Shown: in pieces, positions 17,501-27,035 of the stretch
Layout of the letters: the number at the start of each line of letters is the position of its first letter
Position numbering within the stretch: the stretch's first letter is position 1
IMG/VR virus record: IMGVR_UViG_3300047550_005036
Location: 1 to 49,940 of that record
Source: a virus
Strand: one strand, 5' to 3'
DNA: 49,940 bases
Position numbers and translations under genes: made by a program
The notes under the pieces: model-generated
Told to the model about the DNA's origin: nothing
What the model saw: only the letters and a program-made list of their open reading frames with translations
Databases searched by the model: none

Positions 17501-20500
17501 TTAGAGGAAAAATTGAAGATATTTTTGTATATGAAAATGGGTCAGACTACGGATCTACAATATTAAATTATCACAAAAAACCACAAATTCAAATAAAGAC
17601 TGGAACTGGTGCCCAATTAGCACCCATTATATCGAATGGTTCTATAAAAGACATTATTGTTCAGTATACTGGATCTGAGTACTATTCCGAACCTAACATA
17701 GAAGTTAGTGGATCTGGTTCTGGAGCAATTTTAAAACCAATATTAAGTAATAACAAAATAGTTGATGTAATTATTATTAATCCTGGTGCAGGATATTCAT
17801 ATGCAGATACAATAATTAAAGTTACATCAACAGGAAAAAATGCTATATTAGATCCTGAAATTAGATCTCTAACAGTAAATAATAATAAATTATACAATAC
17901 AGTAGGAAGTAATAAAGATTTTACTGATGAAATTATAAAATCATCATACAATAATTTACAGTATAGTATTTGTGAGTATTCTGGATTAGTTCAAACTGAA
18001 TTTGGAGATACTGCGGTTACACATTCACCAATCATAGGTTGGGCATATGATGGAAATCCAATTTATGGATCATATGGATATTCTGATCCAAAGAATAAAA
18101 ATTCACAACTTAAAAGATTAAAATCCGGTTATTCATTAAATATCAGTAATATTGAAAATAGACCATCAGAATTCCCAGAAGGATTTTTTATTGAAGATTA
18201 TAAGTTTACAAATTCTGGGGATTTAGATCAATGTAATGGTAGATTTTGCTTTACAAAAGAATTCCCAAATGGGGTTTATGCGTACTTTGCAACTTCAACT
18301 GTCAATAGTAATAATTTTATTGTTGGTAGTTTTCCATATTTTATTGGAGATGAATATAGATCAAAATTTGTAAAGGATAATCAAAGTCTAAATCAGACAT
18401 TTGATTTCAATAATTCAAATTTAATCAGAAATACTCATCCATATATTTCAGATCCTGAATATAGTACATATGATTTTACACAATCCATCAATCAAGTTTC
18501 AGTAGTAGAATCTATTTCCTCTGGATCTATTGAAGATATTGAAATAATTGATGCTGGAATTGATTATAAAATTGGAGACAGTTTAGAGGTTGATGAAAGT
18601 AATTCTGGAGGGGGTGGATTATTAGCAGAAGTATCTGAAATTAAAGGTAAAGAAATTGTAAATTTACAGACTTCAGTAAAAACTTATGATAATTCTGTGT
18701 TTACCTGGGAAGATAAAGATAGAATTAGGGTAACTATTTTACCATCACATGAGTTAAGAAATTCAGATTATGTAAATATTTCTGGATTTACAACATCTCT
18801 CAGTTTTTTAAATGGATATCATAAGGTTGGTGTATCTTCTTTTAGTTCTTTATTAGTAAATAATTTACCATCTTCAGGAATTGTAACTGATATTTATGTT
18901 TTAAATATACCAGAAAATGTTTCTATAGGTAGTTCCATAAAAATTGGACTAGAAACTTTAAAAGTTTTAAATATTTTTAATGATATATTAAGAGTTGTTA
19001 GAGGTAATGTGTCACTTTCACATACTTCAACAACACCAGTATATTTTACTCCAAATTCATTTACAATAGATAAATCTTCAGATTACTTTGATTCTTCAAT
19101 AAATGATATTGTATATTTTAATCCAAAATATTCAATAGGAGTAGGTACAACTTCTGGTATAGGAATTGCGGTAACAAATAATATTGGAATTCAAACAAAT
19201 AACATAATTTCAATTCCTACACAATCAATTTATTTACCAAATCATCCATTTAAGACCAATCAAGAATTAATTTTAAAAAGACCACAATCTACTTCTGTAA
19301 TTTCTGTAGCTCAAACTTCGGGAAGTTCTCCATTTAACTTATTAGTTACAGATACTCAAAAAGTATATGCTATTCGCAAATCTGTAGATTATATTGGTAT
19401 TGTAACTCAAATTGGGTTAACAACATCTACTAATGGATTATATTTTATCACTAATGGATCAGATAATTATCAATATTCATTAGAATCTAATTATAATCAA
19501 ATTAAAGGTAATGTAGAAAATATTTCTACATTGGTAACTCTTTCAACTTCACATCAACTGAGTGTAAATGATACAATTAGTTTAAATGTTAAACCAAATC
19601 TTTCGGTTGGTATTGGAACATCTACATCAATTAAAGTAATTAGAGATAATCTTTTAAATTATATCCTGATTAATCCTATATCATTCAATTCTTCAGGAAT
19701 TAACACATCTACTAATGAAATTACTTCATCAAAACATAACTTAAAAACTGGAGATAAAGTTAAATACACCGCTAATGTAGTTGCATCAGGTTTAAGTACA
19801 GATTTTTATTATGTTTATAAAGTTGACGATAATAGAATTAAATTATGTGAAACTTATAATGATTCAATTATTTCTCCACCAAATACAATAGTAATAAAAA
19901 GCACCGGAGGATCAAATCAAAAAATTTACTTAGTAAATCCACAAATAAAAGTAATAAAAAACAACAATCTTGTATTTGATTTAACAGATTCTTCTTTAGT
20001 TGGGTATCAGTTTAAATTATTTTATGATAATAAGTTTAAAGATGAATTTGTTTCAGTCGGAAATACAAATTCATTTTCTATCGTTAGTACAGGTACGATT
20101 GGAGTTTCAACAAATGCATCTATTAGTTTAATTTATGATGATCAAATACCTTTCCCACTTTTCTATTCACTAGAAAAATCTGGATACATTAGTACATCAG
20201 ATAAAACTGTAAAGAATTATTCGGAAATTACTTTTATTGATAGTAATTATCATGGGTCGCATAAAGTTTTTGGAATTGGAACTACTACATTTCTATTATC
20301 ACTTTCAAAATCTCCAGAAAAAACTTCATATAGACAAAATGAATGTAATGAATTAAACTATGTTACAACTTCAACTTCTGATTCCGGATCAGTATCAAAG
20401 ATTAGAATTATTTCTCCAGGATATAATTTTAAAAAATTACCAATTTTTTCTAAAATCAATTCCCAAAAGGGTAAAAATTGTAATATCAATTTAAAGTCAA

Positions 20501-23500
20501 ATAGCATAGGAAAAATAATTGAACTTAAAATTACAGATGAAGGATTTGATTATTCTTCAGATAAAACACTAAAACCAAAATCTAAAAATGATTTTAAAAA
20601 TTTAGATGGATATTTTAATGTTAATTTTTCAACAACAAAAAATATTGGATGGTCCGATAATATTGGTAAATTAAGTGAAGATACACAAGTACTTCCTGAC
20701 AATGATTATTATCAAAATCTTTCATATACTGTAAAAAGTTCACAAGAATGGAGTACTATTGTAAGTCCAGTAAATGGACTTCTTCATACAGCAGGTCTTA
20801 AAAACTTTTCAGACACCGAAATTATTAATAATTCTAATCTTGAAATAACTTCTAGCGAATACTCAGTTTATCTTTTTGACCTAATAAACGAAAATCGTGT
20901 TGATACAATTAATAATTTCGATCTTGTTAAGGATGTTAGTGTTGGTATTGATACATCTGAATATTTAAGATTTAAGAGCAAAAGATTTACTGATTATATT
21001 CAATGTAGAACTAATAGGGTTTTAGAAATTGATGATATCAGTTCTAAATTTGCTAAATCTGAAGAATCATCAATTTCTAATCCATATTTATTAGTTGAAC
21101 TAATTGCACCGTCCAGAAAATATGAAAAATATCTTGTTCAAATGACAAATAATGATTTTTCAAAAGTTCAGTTTACTGAGTTGATTATTTTAACCGATGA
21201 GGATGATATTTATACTCTAGAGAAAGGATCAATATCAAGTGGATTTACATCAGAAACTGGATATGATCCTAACTTAGGAAATCTTTATGGTTATAAAGAC
21301 GAATTAAAAAATACTTATTTAAGGTTTGAACCATTATTAGATGTTTATAATACTAGTTACAATATCAAATACTTAAATACAGCATTTAAAAATTTTACTA
21401 CTGGTATTGGATCCACATCAATTGGATTTATTACAATGACCGGTGTTACAACAACGGTTTCTTATGGATCAACCTGTACATTAGTTAGAAATTTATCTTC
21501 AGATATAAAATCAATATATTCTGAAATTAATATACTTAATAATGATACAAAACAAATGAACTATATTGAGATTTTCTTAGATCATGACGGTACAAATACA
21601 AATTTATCTGAGTTTTATTTCGATACTAGTAATGAAGAAACAAGTTCAAATTTCATAGGATCTTTTGGAGCTTCTATTTCTGGAGGAATTCTTGAATTTA
21701 ATTATACTAATAATACCAATAATTCTGTAACCATTAGATCTAAAAATATTGGATTTGGTACAACTGATATTGGGGAGGGAATTTATAGATTTAAATCAGT
21801 TAATCAACCAGATGGTTCAGAAAGATCTGTAAATTATTCATCATTATATTCAAATGTATCATCCGCATCTACTGTTGTAGATTTTGATAGAGATTATTTT
21901 AGTTCTGTCAAATCCATAATTAGAATTGGAATTGGACAAACAAGTGCATTACATCAAGTAATGATGATTTCTGATTCCACTAATGTTTATGTAACTCAAT
22001 ATCCTTTCCTTTCAGTAGGAAGTACTTCTGGAATTGGAACTTTTGGCGCAGAGATAGAAGGATCAACAGCATCATTAAAATTTTATCCAGATGACAATAT
22101 ATCTGGAGATTTTGAAATATTAAGTTTCAATCAAATTTTTTATAAAGAAAATGATTTTAATATACCACTTGAATTGAGTTATGGAAATATTGGAGAATCA
22201 ATGAAAGTTAATAAGTATTTTGCTTTAAATGATCCTGAACTTAACAAACTTGATTTTGACTTATTCTATAAGGATGTTCCTATTTTTTCTAAGTCTTTTG
22301 ATCCATCAAATTCAAATATTTTAAATTTATCCACCGGAGAGTTTAATATTCCACATTTCTTTAGTACTGGTGAAGAATTAATTTATAAACCAAATTCAAC
22401 TTTTGTTGGGGTTGCAGCTTCTGCAATGAGAATACAATCAACACTTAATCATGTTGGTGTAATTACTGATATATTACCATCAAAAGTTTATGCCTATCGT
22501 GTTTCATCAGATAAATTTAAAATCTCAACAAGAAAAGACTATGCACTGTCTGGAATCTGTGTTACATTTACTTCTGTAGGTTCTGGAAATGCACATGAGT
22601 TTGAAATGTTCAAGAAAAATGAAAAGACTATCATAACAATTGATAATGTAATTCAATCACCATTAGCATATTCATTATTAAATTATACCGTAGATAATGG
22701 AGGTTCTATTGATTCTTCGGCAACTATTTTTGGTCTAAGTGGAATATCATCTATTAAAATTGGGGATATTTTGAAAGTTGATAATGAATATATGAGAATA
22801 GAAAATCTTGGTTTAGGTACATCCTATGCTGGTCCAATAACTTTTAGTGGTAATATACCTTTGGTTGAGGTTAAAAGAAGTTTTGTGGGTTCTTCTGCAA
22901 CATCACATTCTAATTCAAGTGTTGCTTCAATTTATAGAGGTTCTTACAATATTTTTGGTAATAAAATTTATTTTACAGAACCTCCAGATGGTAGTTTAGA
23001 AGATCAAGTAGGAGTAGATATTGATAATTTATTGGAATATAGATCATCATTTAATGGTAGAGTTTTTCTTAAAAGTGATTATGAAGAAAACACAGTTTAT
23101 GATGATATTTCTGAGAATTTTACCGGAATTGGAAAAACATTTACATTAACTGTTGGCGGAATCAATACCGTTGGATTAGGAACTAGTGGTGGAAATGGAA
23201 TTGTAATTATCAATGGAGTTTACCAAACACCAACAACAGAAAATAACCCAGATAATAACTTTAGAATTGTAGAAAATGCAGGTATTAGTAGTATCATATT
23301 CTCTGGTATCCGTACAGAAACTGGCGTAGGTAATTTTATATCGGATTTTGATGTTAATATGAATCAATTACCACGAGGTGGTTTAATTGTTTCTCTTGGA
23401 TCTACTCCAGGACTAGGATATGCTCCTTTAGTTGGTGCTTCTGTAACTGCTGTAGTTTCTGGTGGTGTAATTACTTCTATTGGAATTGGAACATCTGGAA

Positions 23501-25425
23501 ATTGGGGTTCTGGTTATCGCTCCCCAGTCTCTATTGCAGTAACAGATTCTACTGGTTCTTCCGCCGTTATTTCTGCCAATGTTGGTGCTGGTGGAACATT
23601 ATCTTTTACCGTTTCAAACGGTGGAAGTAACTATACTAATCCATCTATTATAATTTCACCACCAAACTATGAAAATCTTCCAGTCATCGGAGTTTCAAGA
23701 TTGGGTATTGGTTTGACAACAGATACTGGATATGATTTATTACTAAATGTTGAAGTTGGTGCAAGTTCAACTACTGGCATAGGTTCAACTTTATTTGAAG
23801 TAACAGACTTTAAAATTACAAGATCTGGATATGGATTTAAAAAAGGTGATGTAATCAAACCTATTGGATTAGTTACTGCATATGGACTAGATAATCCTCT
23901 GCAAGAGTTTGAATTAACAATTTTAGATACCTTTAATGATTCTTTCTCCGCATGGCAATTTGGCAAATTAGATTACATCGATTCAATCAAAAATTTACAA
24001 AATGGTAGTAGAACTGTATTTCCACTTATTTACAATTCGCAATTATTGAGTTTTGAAAAGAGTGATCCTGATATTGATTTTGATTCATTATTAATTATAT
24101 TCATTAACGGAATATTGCAAAAACCTGGTGCCGCATATCAATTTGATGGAGGAACATCATTTACATTCAGTGAAGCTCCAGAAGAAAGTGATGATGTAGA
24201 CATATTTTTCTACAGAGGTACTGATGTGGATAGTCAAATTTTTAATATTACTGAAACAATTAAACCTGGTGACAGTGTTCAAGTCTTTAAATCAAATCAA
24301 TATTTACAAAATACAATTACTCAGGATAAAAGAATTGTAGTAGATATAACAACATCAGATACACTTCAAACTGAACTTTATAATTTGCAGGGAATAGATA
24401 TTGAAAATTATAAACCAGTTAATTGGACTAAACAAAAAAATGATCTCATTATCAATAATCAAATTATTTCAAAATCAAGAGATTCGATAGAGTCTCAGGT
24501 TTATCCTACAGCAAAGATTATTAAGGATTTAAATTCCAATGATACTGAAATTTATGTTGAAAATGTAGAATTATTTAATTATGAAAATGAATTGATTCCT
24601 CAATTTAATGCATTAATTGTTTCTGGTACAAATGATCCAGTTTCTGCCGCAGTTACTGCAGTTATTTCAAGTGCTGGAACTGTACAATCTTTAGTTATTA
24701 ATAGTCCTGGAAGTGGATATGTAGGAGCATCGATAGATGCAAAAATATCTGCCCCCTCTAAAATTGGCGTAGGAATTGGATTTACTGCAACAGCAACCAT
24801 TTCTATAGTTAATGGATCTTTAAATACTCCAATTGTAATTACAAATCCAGGACTTGGTTACACTTTTTCTGCTCCTCCTCAAGTAATTATACCATTACCC
24901 GATCCAGTTTATGAAAATATATTAGACATAACATCAATATCTGGTTCTTATGGAAATATAATAGGAATTGCATCAACATCCGGAATTGGAACTTCTCTTG
25001 CAATTAAATTTACTATAGATCCATCAGTATCACCATTTAATAATTGGTCAGTAGGTCAACCAATTTACATATTTGATACAAAAGTCGGACAAGGAGTAAC
25101 TTCAATTTATTCTTTAGATAATCAAGTAGTTGGAGTTGGAACAATTTTCTTAGATAATATTTACAATATTAGTGCATTCAATGCTTCTGTTGGAATTATT
25201 ACTTGCAATGTTCTTTCAAATTCTTATCTTGTTGGAATAGCAACAACTGGATCTTCAATAGGTAAATTCTCTTGGGGTAAATTAAGTGGATTCTCAAGAT
25301 CATCTTCTCCAATATCAATAGGAGTTTCTGGATATATTGTTGATTCTGGGTTATCGACATTCCCAACAATTCAAAGAAGAGGTTATGGACTAAGAGGAAT
25401 TGGTCCAATTAAAAAAGAGATTTAA
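14563..25425 (+). CDS. Giant baseplate wedge protein in the gp7 position (3620 aa)
   Basis: By order it takes the place of T4 gp7, the wedge scaffold protein of 1032 aa, but is about 3.5 times as long. The first 200 residues resemble cyanophage wedge proteins (ESQLPEFVLDESPKTAEFLK), with KIDDEIITYTG near 102. A YHYH-like domain lies near residues 1150-1270: IIGWAYDGNPIYGSYGYSD, then CNGRFCFTKEFPNGVYAYF. Many [NS]PGxGY or GGxxY repeats occur near 1060-1075, 2985-3045 and 3380-3435, and a second KIDDE-like module (LKVDNEYMRIENLG) near 2738. Gly/Ser/Ile/Asn-rich beta structure throughout, no signal or membrane segment. It probably forms the wedge body plus peripheral receptor-facing arms; the arm role is inference. 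No frameshift over 10.8 kb. Confidence 0.8.
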   Translation: MIQTGFESRVKVQQIIESQLPEFVLDESPKTAEFLKQYYISQEYQSGTVDIAENLDQYLKLDNFTPEVVVGYTGLSTNISSSVGIITVTSTKGFPQKYGLLKIDDEIITYTGITTNTFTGCIRGFSGITSYHQDLDSEELIFSSSSAESHTSSSKVQNLSSLFLQEFYKKIKYSLTPGLENLNFVPNLNVGNFIKEAKTLYQSKGTNESFRILFNVLFGETPKVIDLEQFLIKPSSASYLRRKVIVVEALSGDPLKLKGQTIFKKDDVNTTASVSEVELIGRGGKDYYKLLVFIGYDDAFSTITGKFEITGNTKNTKIVSIGSSVITVDSTIGFPKSGTLYYNDYKITYTDKSINQFFGCSGIITQIPLSSLLVSGETYYGYEDGDETQKVEFRINGVLSSYDSSNDSVIFEEGDFIGVQNIGENINISETTPSYKEIFASSWKYNTSFNFASSSFVPLEYDKITCDVQNVYNENDGYMYVASNSLPSYEITKNIFSYNATGVSDQNINNGLYSKIVFSQKISFLTGSEVYYQPSGQPISGLSEGVYYVEVFYPDVLNQPNRSDIRLYLSSSVIGTVNYVEFGDLTPGTHNFILRSQKEGIISPQKILRKFPLSVNIGDGQSEKTKTGGIGLLINGVEIASYKSDDKVYYGPIKKVNVLSGGKEYDVINPPGVFVSTGSAKLQPVVKGSVKKIYIEPQNFDVDIVVTASLTGANGKGASLEPVVKRRRREIVFDSRLLEYGGGVDAINETITFKDNHGLIDGEPITYRPGNNPELGIGPFKGSNFNSGNTLTKEGVYYTKYISDKTIQLYESIADFNSGINTVGFTTIGTSGVQKFATSPKNTLAEIKVLNEGEGYTNRKLIVSASGISTTNHTISFNNHGFNSGELVVYDYQSSPISGLSTSNQYYVIKLDDNTFRLSNAGIGGTSKIDYDRNRYVRLNSTGIGYQIFNYPKINVDISYSSVGLGSTQFKGTISATPIVRGKIEDIFVYENGSDYGSTILNYHKKPQIQIKTGTGAQLAPIISNGSIKDIIVQYTGSEYYSEPNIEVSGSGSGAILKPILSNNKIVDVIIINPGAGYSYADTIIKVTSTGKNAILDPEIRSLTVNNNKLYNTVGSNKDFTDEIIKSSYNNLQYSICEYSGLVQTEFGDTAVTHSPIIGWAYDGNPIYGSYGYSDPKNKNSQLKRLKSGYSLNISNIENRPSEFPEGFFIEDYKFTNSGDLDQCNGRFCFTKEFPNGVYAYFATSTVNSNNFIVGSFPYFIGDEYRSKFVKDNQSLNQTFDFNNSNLIRNTHPYISDPEYSTYDFTQSINQVSVVESISSGSIEDIEIIDAGIDYKIGDSLEVDESNSGGGGLLAEVSEIKGKEIVNLQTSVKTYDNSVFTWEDKDRIRVTILPSHELRNSDYVNISGFTTSLSFLNGYHKVGVSSFSSLLVNNLPSSGIVTDIYVLNIPENVSIGSSIKIGLETLKVLNIFNDILRVVRGNVSLSHTSTTPVYFTPNSFTIDKSSDYFDSSINDIVYFNPKYSIGVGTTSGIGIAVTNNIGIQTNNIISIPTQSIYLPNHPFKTNQELILKRPQSTSVISVAQTSGSSPFNLLVTDTQKVYAIRKSVDYIGIVTQIGLTTSTNGLYFITNGSDNYQYSLESNYNQIKGNVENISTLVTLSTSHQLSVNDTISLNVKPNLSVGIGTSTSIKVIRDNLLNYILINPISFNSSGINTSTNEITSSKHNLKTGDKVKYTANVVASGLSTDFYYVYKVDDNRIKLCETYNDSIISPPNTIVIKSTGGSNQKIYLVNPQIKVIKNNNLVFDLTDSSLVGYQFKLFYDNKFKDEFVSVGNTNSFSIVSTGTIGVSTNASISLIYDDQIPFPLFYSLEKSGYISTSDKTVKNYSEITFIDSNYHGSHKVFGIGTTTFLLSLSKSPEKTSYRQNECNELNYVTTSTSDSGSVSKIRIISPGYNFKKLPIFSKINSQKGKNCNINLKSNSIGKIIELKITDEGFDYSSDKTLKPKSKNDFKNLDGYFNVNFSTTKNIGWSDNIGKLSEDTQVLPDNDYYQNLSYTVKSSQEWSTIVSPVNGLLHTAGLKNFSDTEIINNSNLEITSSEYSVYLFDLINENRVDTINNFDLVKDVSVGIDTSEYLRFKSKRFTDYIQCRTNRVLEIDDISSKFAKSEESSISNPYLLVELIAPSRKYEKYLVQMTNNDFSKVQFTELIILTDEDDIYTLEKGSISSGFTSETGYDPNLGNLYGYKDELKNTYLRFEPLLDVYNTSYNIKYLNTAFKNFTTGIGSTSIGFITMTGVTTTVSYGSTCTLVRNLSSDIKSIYSEINILNNDTKQMNYIEIFLDHDGTNTNLSEFYFDTSNEETSSNFIGSFGASISGGILEFNYTNNTNNSVTIRSKNIGFGTTDIGEGIYRFKSVNQPDGSERSVNYSSLYSNVSSASTVVDFDRDYFSSVKSIIRIGIGQTSALHQVMMISDSTNVYVTQYPFLSVGSTSGIGTFGAEIEGSTASLKFYPDDNISGDFEILSFNQIFYKENDFNIPLELSYGNIGESMKVNKYFALNDPELNKLDFDLFYKDVPIFSKSFDPSNSNILNLSTGEFNIPHFFSTGEELIYKPNSTFVGVAASAMRIQSTLNHVGVITDILPSKVYAYRVSSDKFKISTRKDYALSGICVTFTSVGSGNAHEFEMFKKNEKTIITIDNVIQSPLAYSLLNYTVDNGGSIDSSATIFGLSGISSIKIGDILKVDNEYMRIENLGLGTSYAGPITFSGNIPLVEVKRSFVGSSATSHSNSSVASIYRGSYNIFGNKIYFTEPPDGSLEDQVGVDIDNLLEYRSSFNGRVFLKSDYEENTVYDDISENFTGIGKTFTLTVGGINTVGLGTSGGNGIVIINGVYQTPTTENNPDNNFRIVENAGISSIIFSGIRTETGVGNFISDFDVNMNQLPRGGLIVSLGSTPGLGYAPLVGASVTAVVSGGVITSIGIGTSGNWGSGYRSPVSIAVTDSTGSSAVISANVGAGGTLSFTVSNGGSNYTNPSIIISPPNYENLPVIGVSRLGIGLTTDTGYDLLLNVEVGASSTTGIGSTLFEVTDFKITRSGYGFKKGDVIKPIGLVTAYGLDNPLQEFELTILDTFNDSFSAWQFGKLDYIDSIKNLQNGSRTVFPLIYNSQLLSFEKSDPDIDFDSLLIIFINGILQKPGAAYQFDGGTSFTFSEAPEESDDVDIFFYRGTDVDSQIFNITETIKPGDSVQVFKSNQYLQNTITQDKRIVVDITTSDTLQTELYNLQGIDIENYKPVNWTKQKNDLIINNQIISKSRDSIESQVYPTAKIIKDLNSNDTEIYVENVELFNYENELIPQFNALIVSGTNDPVSAAVTAVISSAGTVQSLVINSPGSGYVGASIDAKISAPSKIGVGIGFTATATISIVNGSLNTPIVITNPGLGYTFSAPPQVIIPLPDPVYENILDITSISGSYGNIIGIASTSGIGTSLAIKFTIDPSVSPFNNWSVGQPIYIFDTKVGQGVTSIYSLDNQVVGVGTIFLDNIYNISAFNASVGIITCNVLSNSYLVGIATTGSSIGKFSWGKLSGFSRSSSPISIGVSGYIVDSGLSTFPTIQRRGYGLRGIGPIKKEI

Positions 25426-25430
25426 CCAAT

Positions 25431-25438
25431 TATAAATA
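25431..25438 (+). promoter_or_regulatory. T4-type late promoter octamer (TATAAATA) before gp8
   Basis: Perfect TATAAATA right after the gp7-position stop, 19 bases before the gp8 ATG. Confidence 0.85.
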
Positions 25439-25457
25439 CAAAAAAACCTATATTCAA

Positions 25458-27032
25458 ATGTCTGCAATTGTAACAGATCAATTTAGAATACTTAATGCAA
25501 ATAATTTTATAAATTCTGTTAAGGATTCTACAAATTCTTATTATGTTTTTGTTGGTCTCCCAAATCCGGCTCCTTCTACAGTTGGATTTGGGAGAACTGA
25601 TAACTGGGATACAAATACACCAAATCCTACAGATAATATTGATTATTTAAATCATTATGGATCAACAATTTTATTTGGAAAAAAAGTTTCAAGTGCAAAT
25701 ATAAGAAGAGTAATTAGAAAAATAAATTGGGTTTCTGGACAAAAATATGAGATGTACAGACCTGATTATAGTGTAGTAAATCTATCTCCAGTTACAGGTT
25801 CATTGAGACTTTATGATGCAAATTATTATGTAATAAATTCAGATTACAGAGTGTATATTTGTATTGATAATGGTTCAAGTGGGTTAAATCCAACTGGTAA
25901 TGCATCTCAAGTTGAACCAACATTCACAGATTTGGAACCCGCAAGATCTTCTGATGGATATACATGGAAATATCTTTATACTATTTCTCCAAGTGATATT
26001 ATTAAATTTGATTCTACAGAATATATTACATTACCAAATGATTGGGAATTTTCAACAGACTCTCAAATTTCTGCAATTAGAGATAACGGAAATTCTTCTA
26101 TAAACGGAAATCAAATTAAAAAAGTTTATATACAAAATCCAGGATTAGGATATCCGGCGACTACAGATGGTCCATTAAATTGTGATTTAGTTGGTGATGG
26201 TTCGGGAGGAACAGTTTCTGTTACTATTGATACATCAAGTAAAATAACTGATGTTATAGTAACTTCTGGTGGAAAAGATTATACTTATGCTTTAGTTGAT
26301 TTAACTACTGGATCTAATCCAGGAATTTATGCGGAATTAATTCCAATTATACCCCCATCTAAAGGTCATGGATTTGATCTTTATAAGGAATTGGGTGCAG
26401 ATAAAGTTTTAATCTATGCTAGATTTGATGATTCGACAAAAGATTTCCCAGTCGATACTAAATTTGCTCAAATTGGAATTATAAAAAATCCAACTGTATA
26501 TGATTCTACTGGAATTAATACATCTGTTTATACTCAATCAGAGTTTTCTTCAGTTTATGCCATGAGGTTTGATGGTAGTATCATTGGATCTCCTTCAGTT
26601 GGGGATGTAATAAAACAAAATGTTACTGGAGGTACTGCATATGGTTATGTTGTTTCATATGATTCCGATACAAAAGTTTTAAAATACATACAAGATCGCT
26701 CTCTCTATTTTGGAGGAGGGGGATATTCATCTTATGTAGATTTTGTTGGTATGTCATCATTCTTTAACTCAAATAATACTAAATTATCATTTGAGTCCGG
26801 TAAGTCAGTTTCTAATGAAGCAGGTTCATTTTCTGCTACTATCGGATCTTTTACTGGAATTAGTACAACAATTTCCAATAAAATTATAGGTCTTGGAGTT
26901 AGTTTTCAAAATGGATTAGCAAATCCAGAAATAAATAATAAGTCTGGAGACATAATTTACATTGATAATAGATCCATAATTGAAAGAAATTCTAGACAAA
27001 AAGAAGACATTAAAATTATCCTGGAATTTTAA
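25458..27032 (+). CDS. 8: Baseplate wedge subunit gp8
   Basis: Dimeric wedge protein in T4 (334 aa); here 524 aa. The N-terminus (TDQFRILNANNFINSV, then YYVFVGLPNPAPS) and DGYTWKYLYTISPSDIIKF near residue 170 are the family hallmarks in T4-like phages. The extra length is C-terminal: a NPGLGYPATTDGP / SGGKDYTYA repeat pair (about 228-290) of the same kind as in the gp7-position protein, and a GDVIKQNVTGGTAYGYVV module. Followed after three bases by the 2324-residue protein; late octamer upstream. Confidence 0.85.
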   Translation: MSAIVTDQFRILNANNFINSVKDSTNSYYVFVGLPNPAPSTVGFGRTDNWDTNTPNPTDNIDYLNHYGSTILFGKKVSSANIRRVIRKINWVSGQKYEMYRPDYSVVNLSPVTGSLRLYDANYYVINSDYRVYICIDNGSSGLNPTGNASQVEPTFTDLEPARSSDGYTWKYLYTISPSDIIKFDSTEYITLPNDWEFSTDSQISAIRDNGNSSINGNQIKKVYIQNPGLGYPATTDGPLNCDLVGDGSGGTVSVTIDTSSKITDVIVTSGGKDYTYALVDLTTGSNPGIYAELIPIIPPSKGHGFDLYKELGADKVLIYARFDDSTKDFPVDTKFAQIGIIKNPTVYDSTGINTSVYTQSEFSSVYAMRFDGSIIGSPSVGDVIKQNVTGGTAYGYVVSYDSDTKVLKYIQDRSLYFGGGGYSSYVDFVGMSSFFNSNNTKLSFESGKSVSNEAGSFSATIGSFTGISTTISNKIIGLGVSFQNGLANPEINNKSGDIIYIDNRSIIERNSRQKEDIKIILEF

Positions 27033-27035
27033 AAA

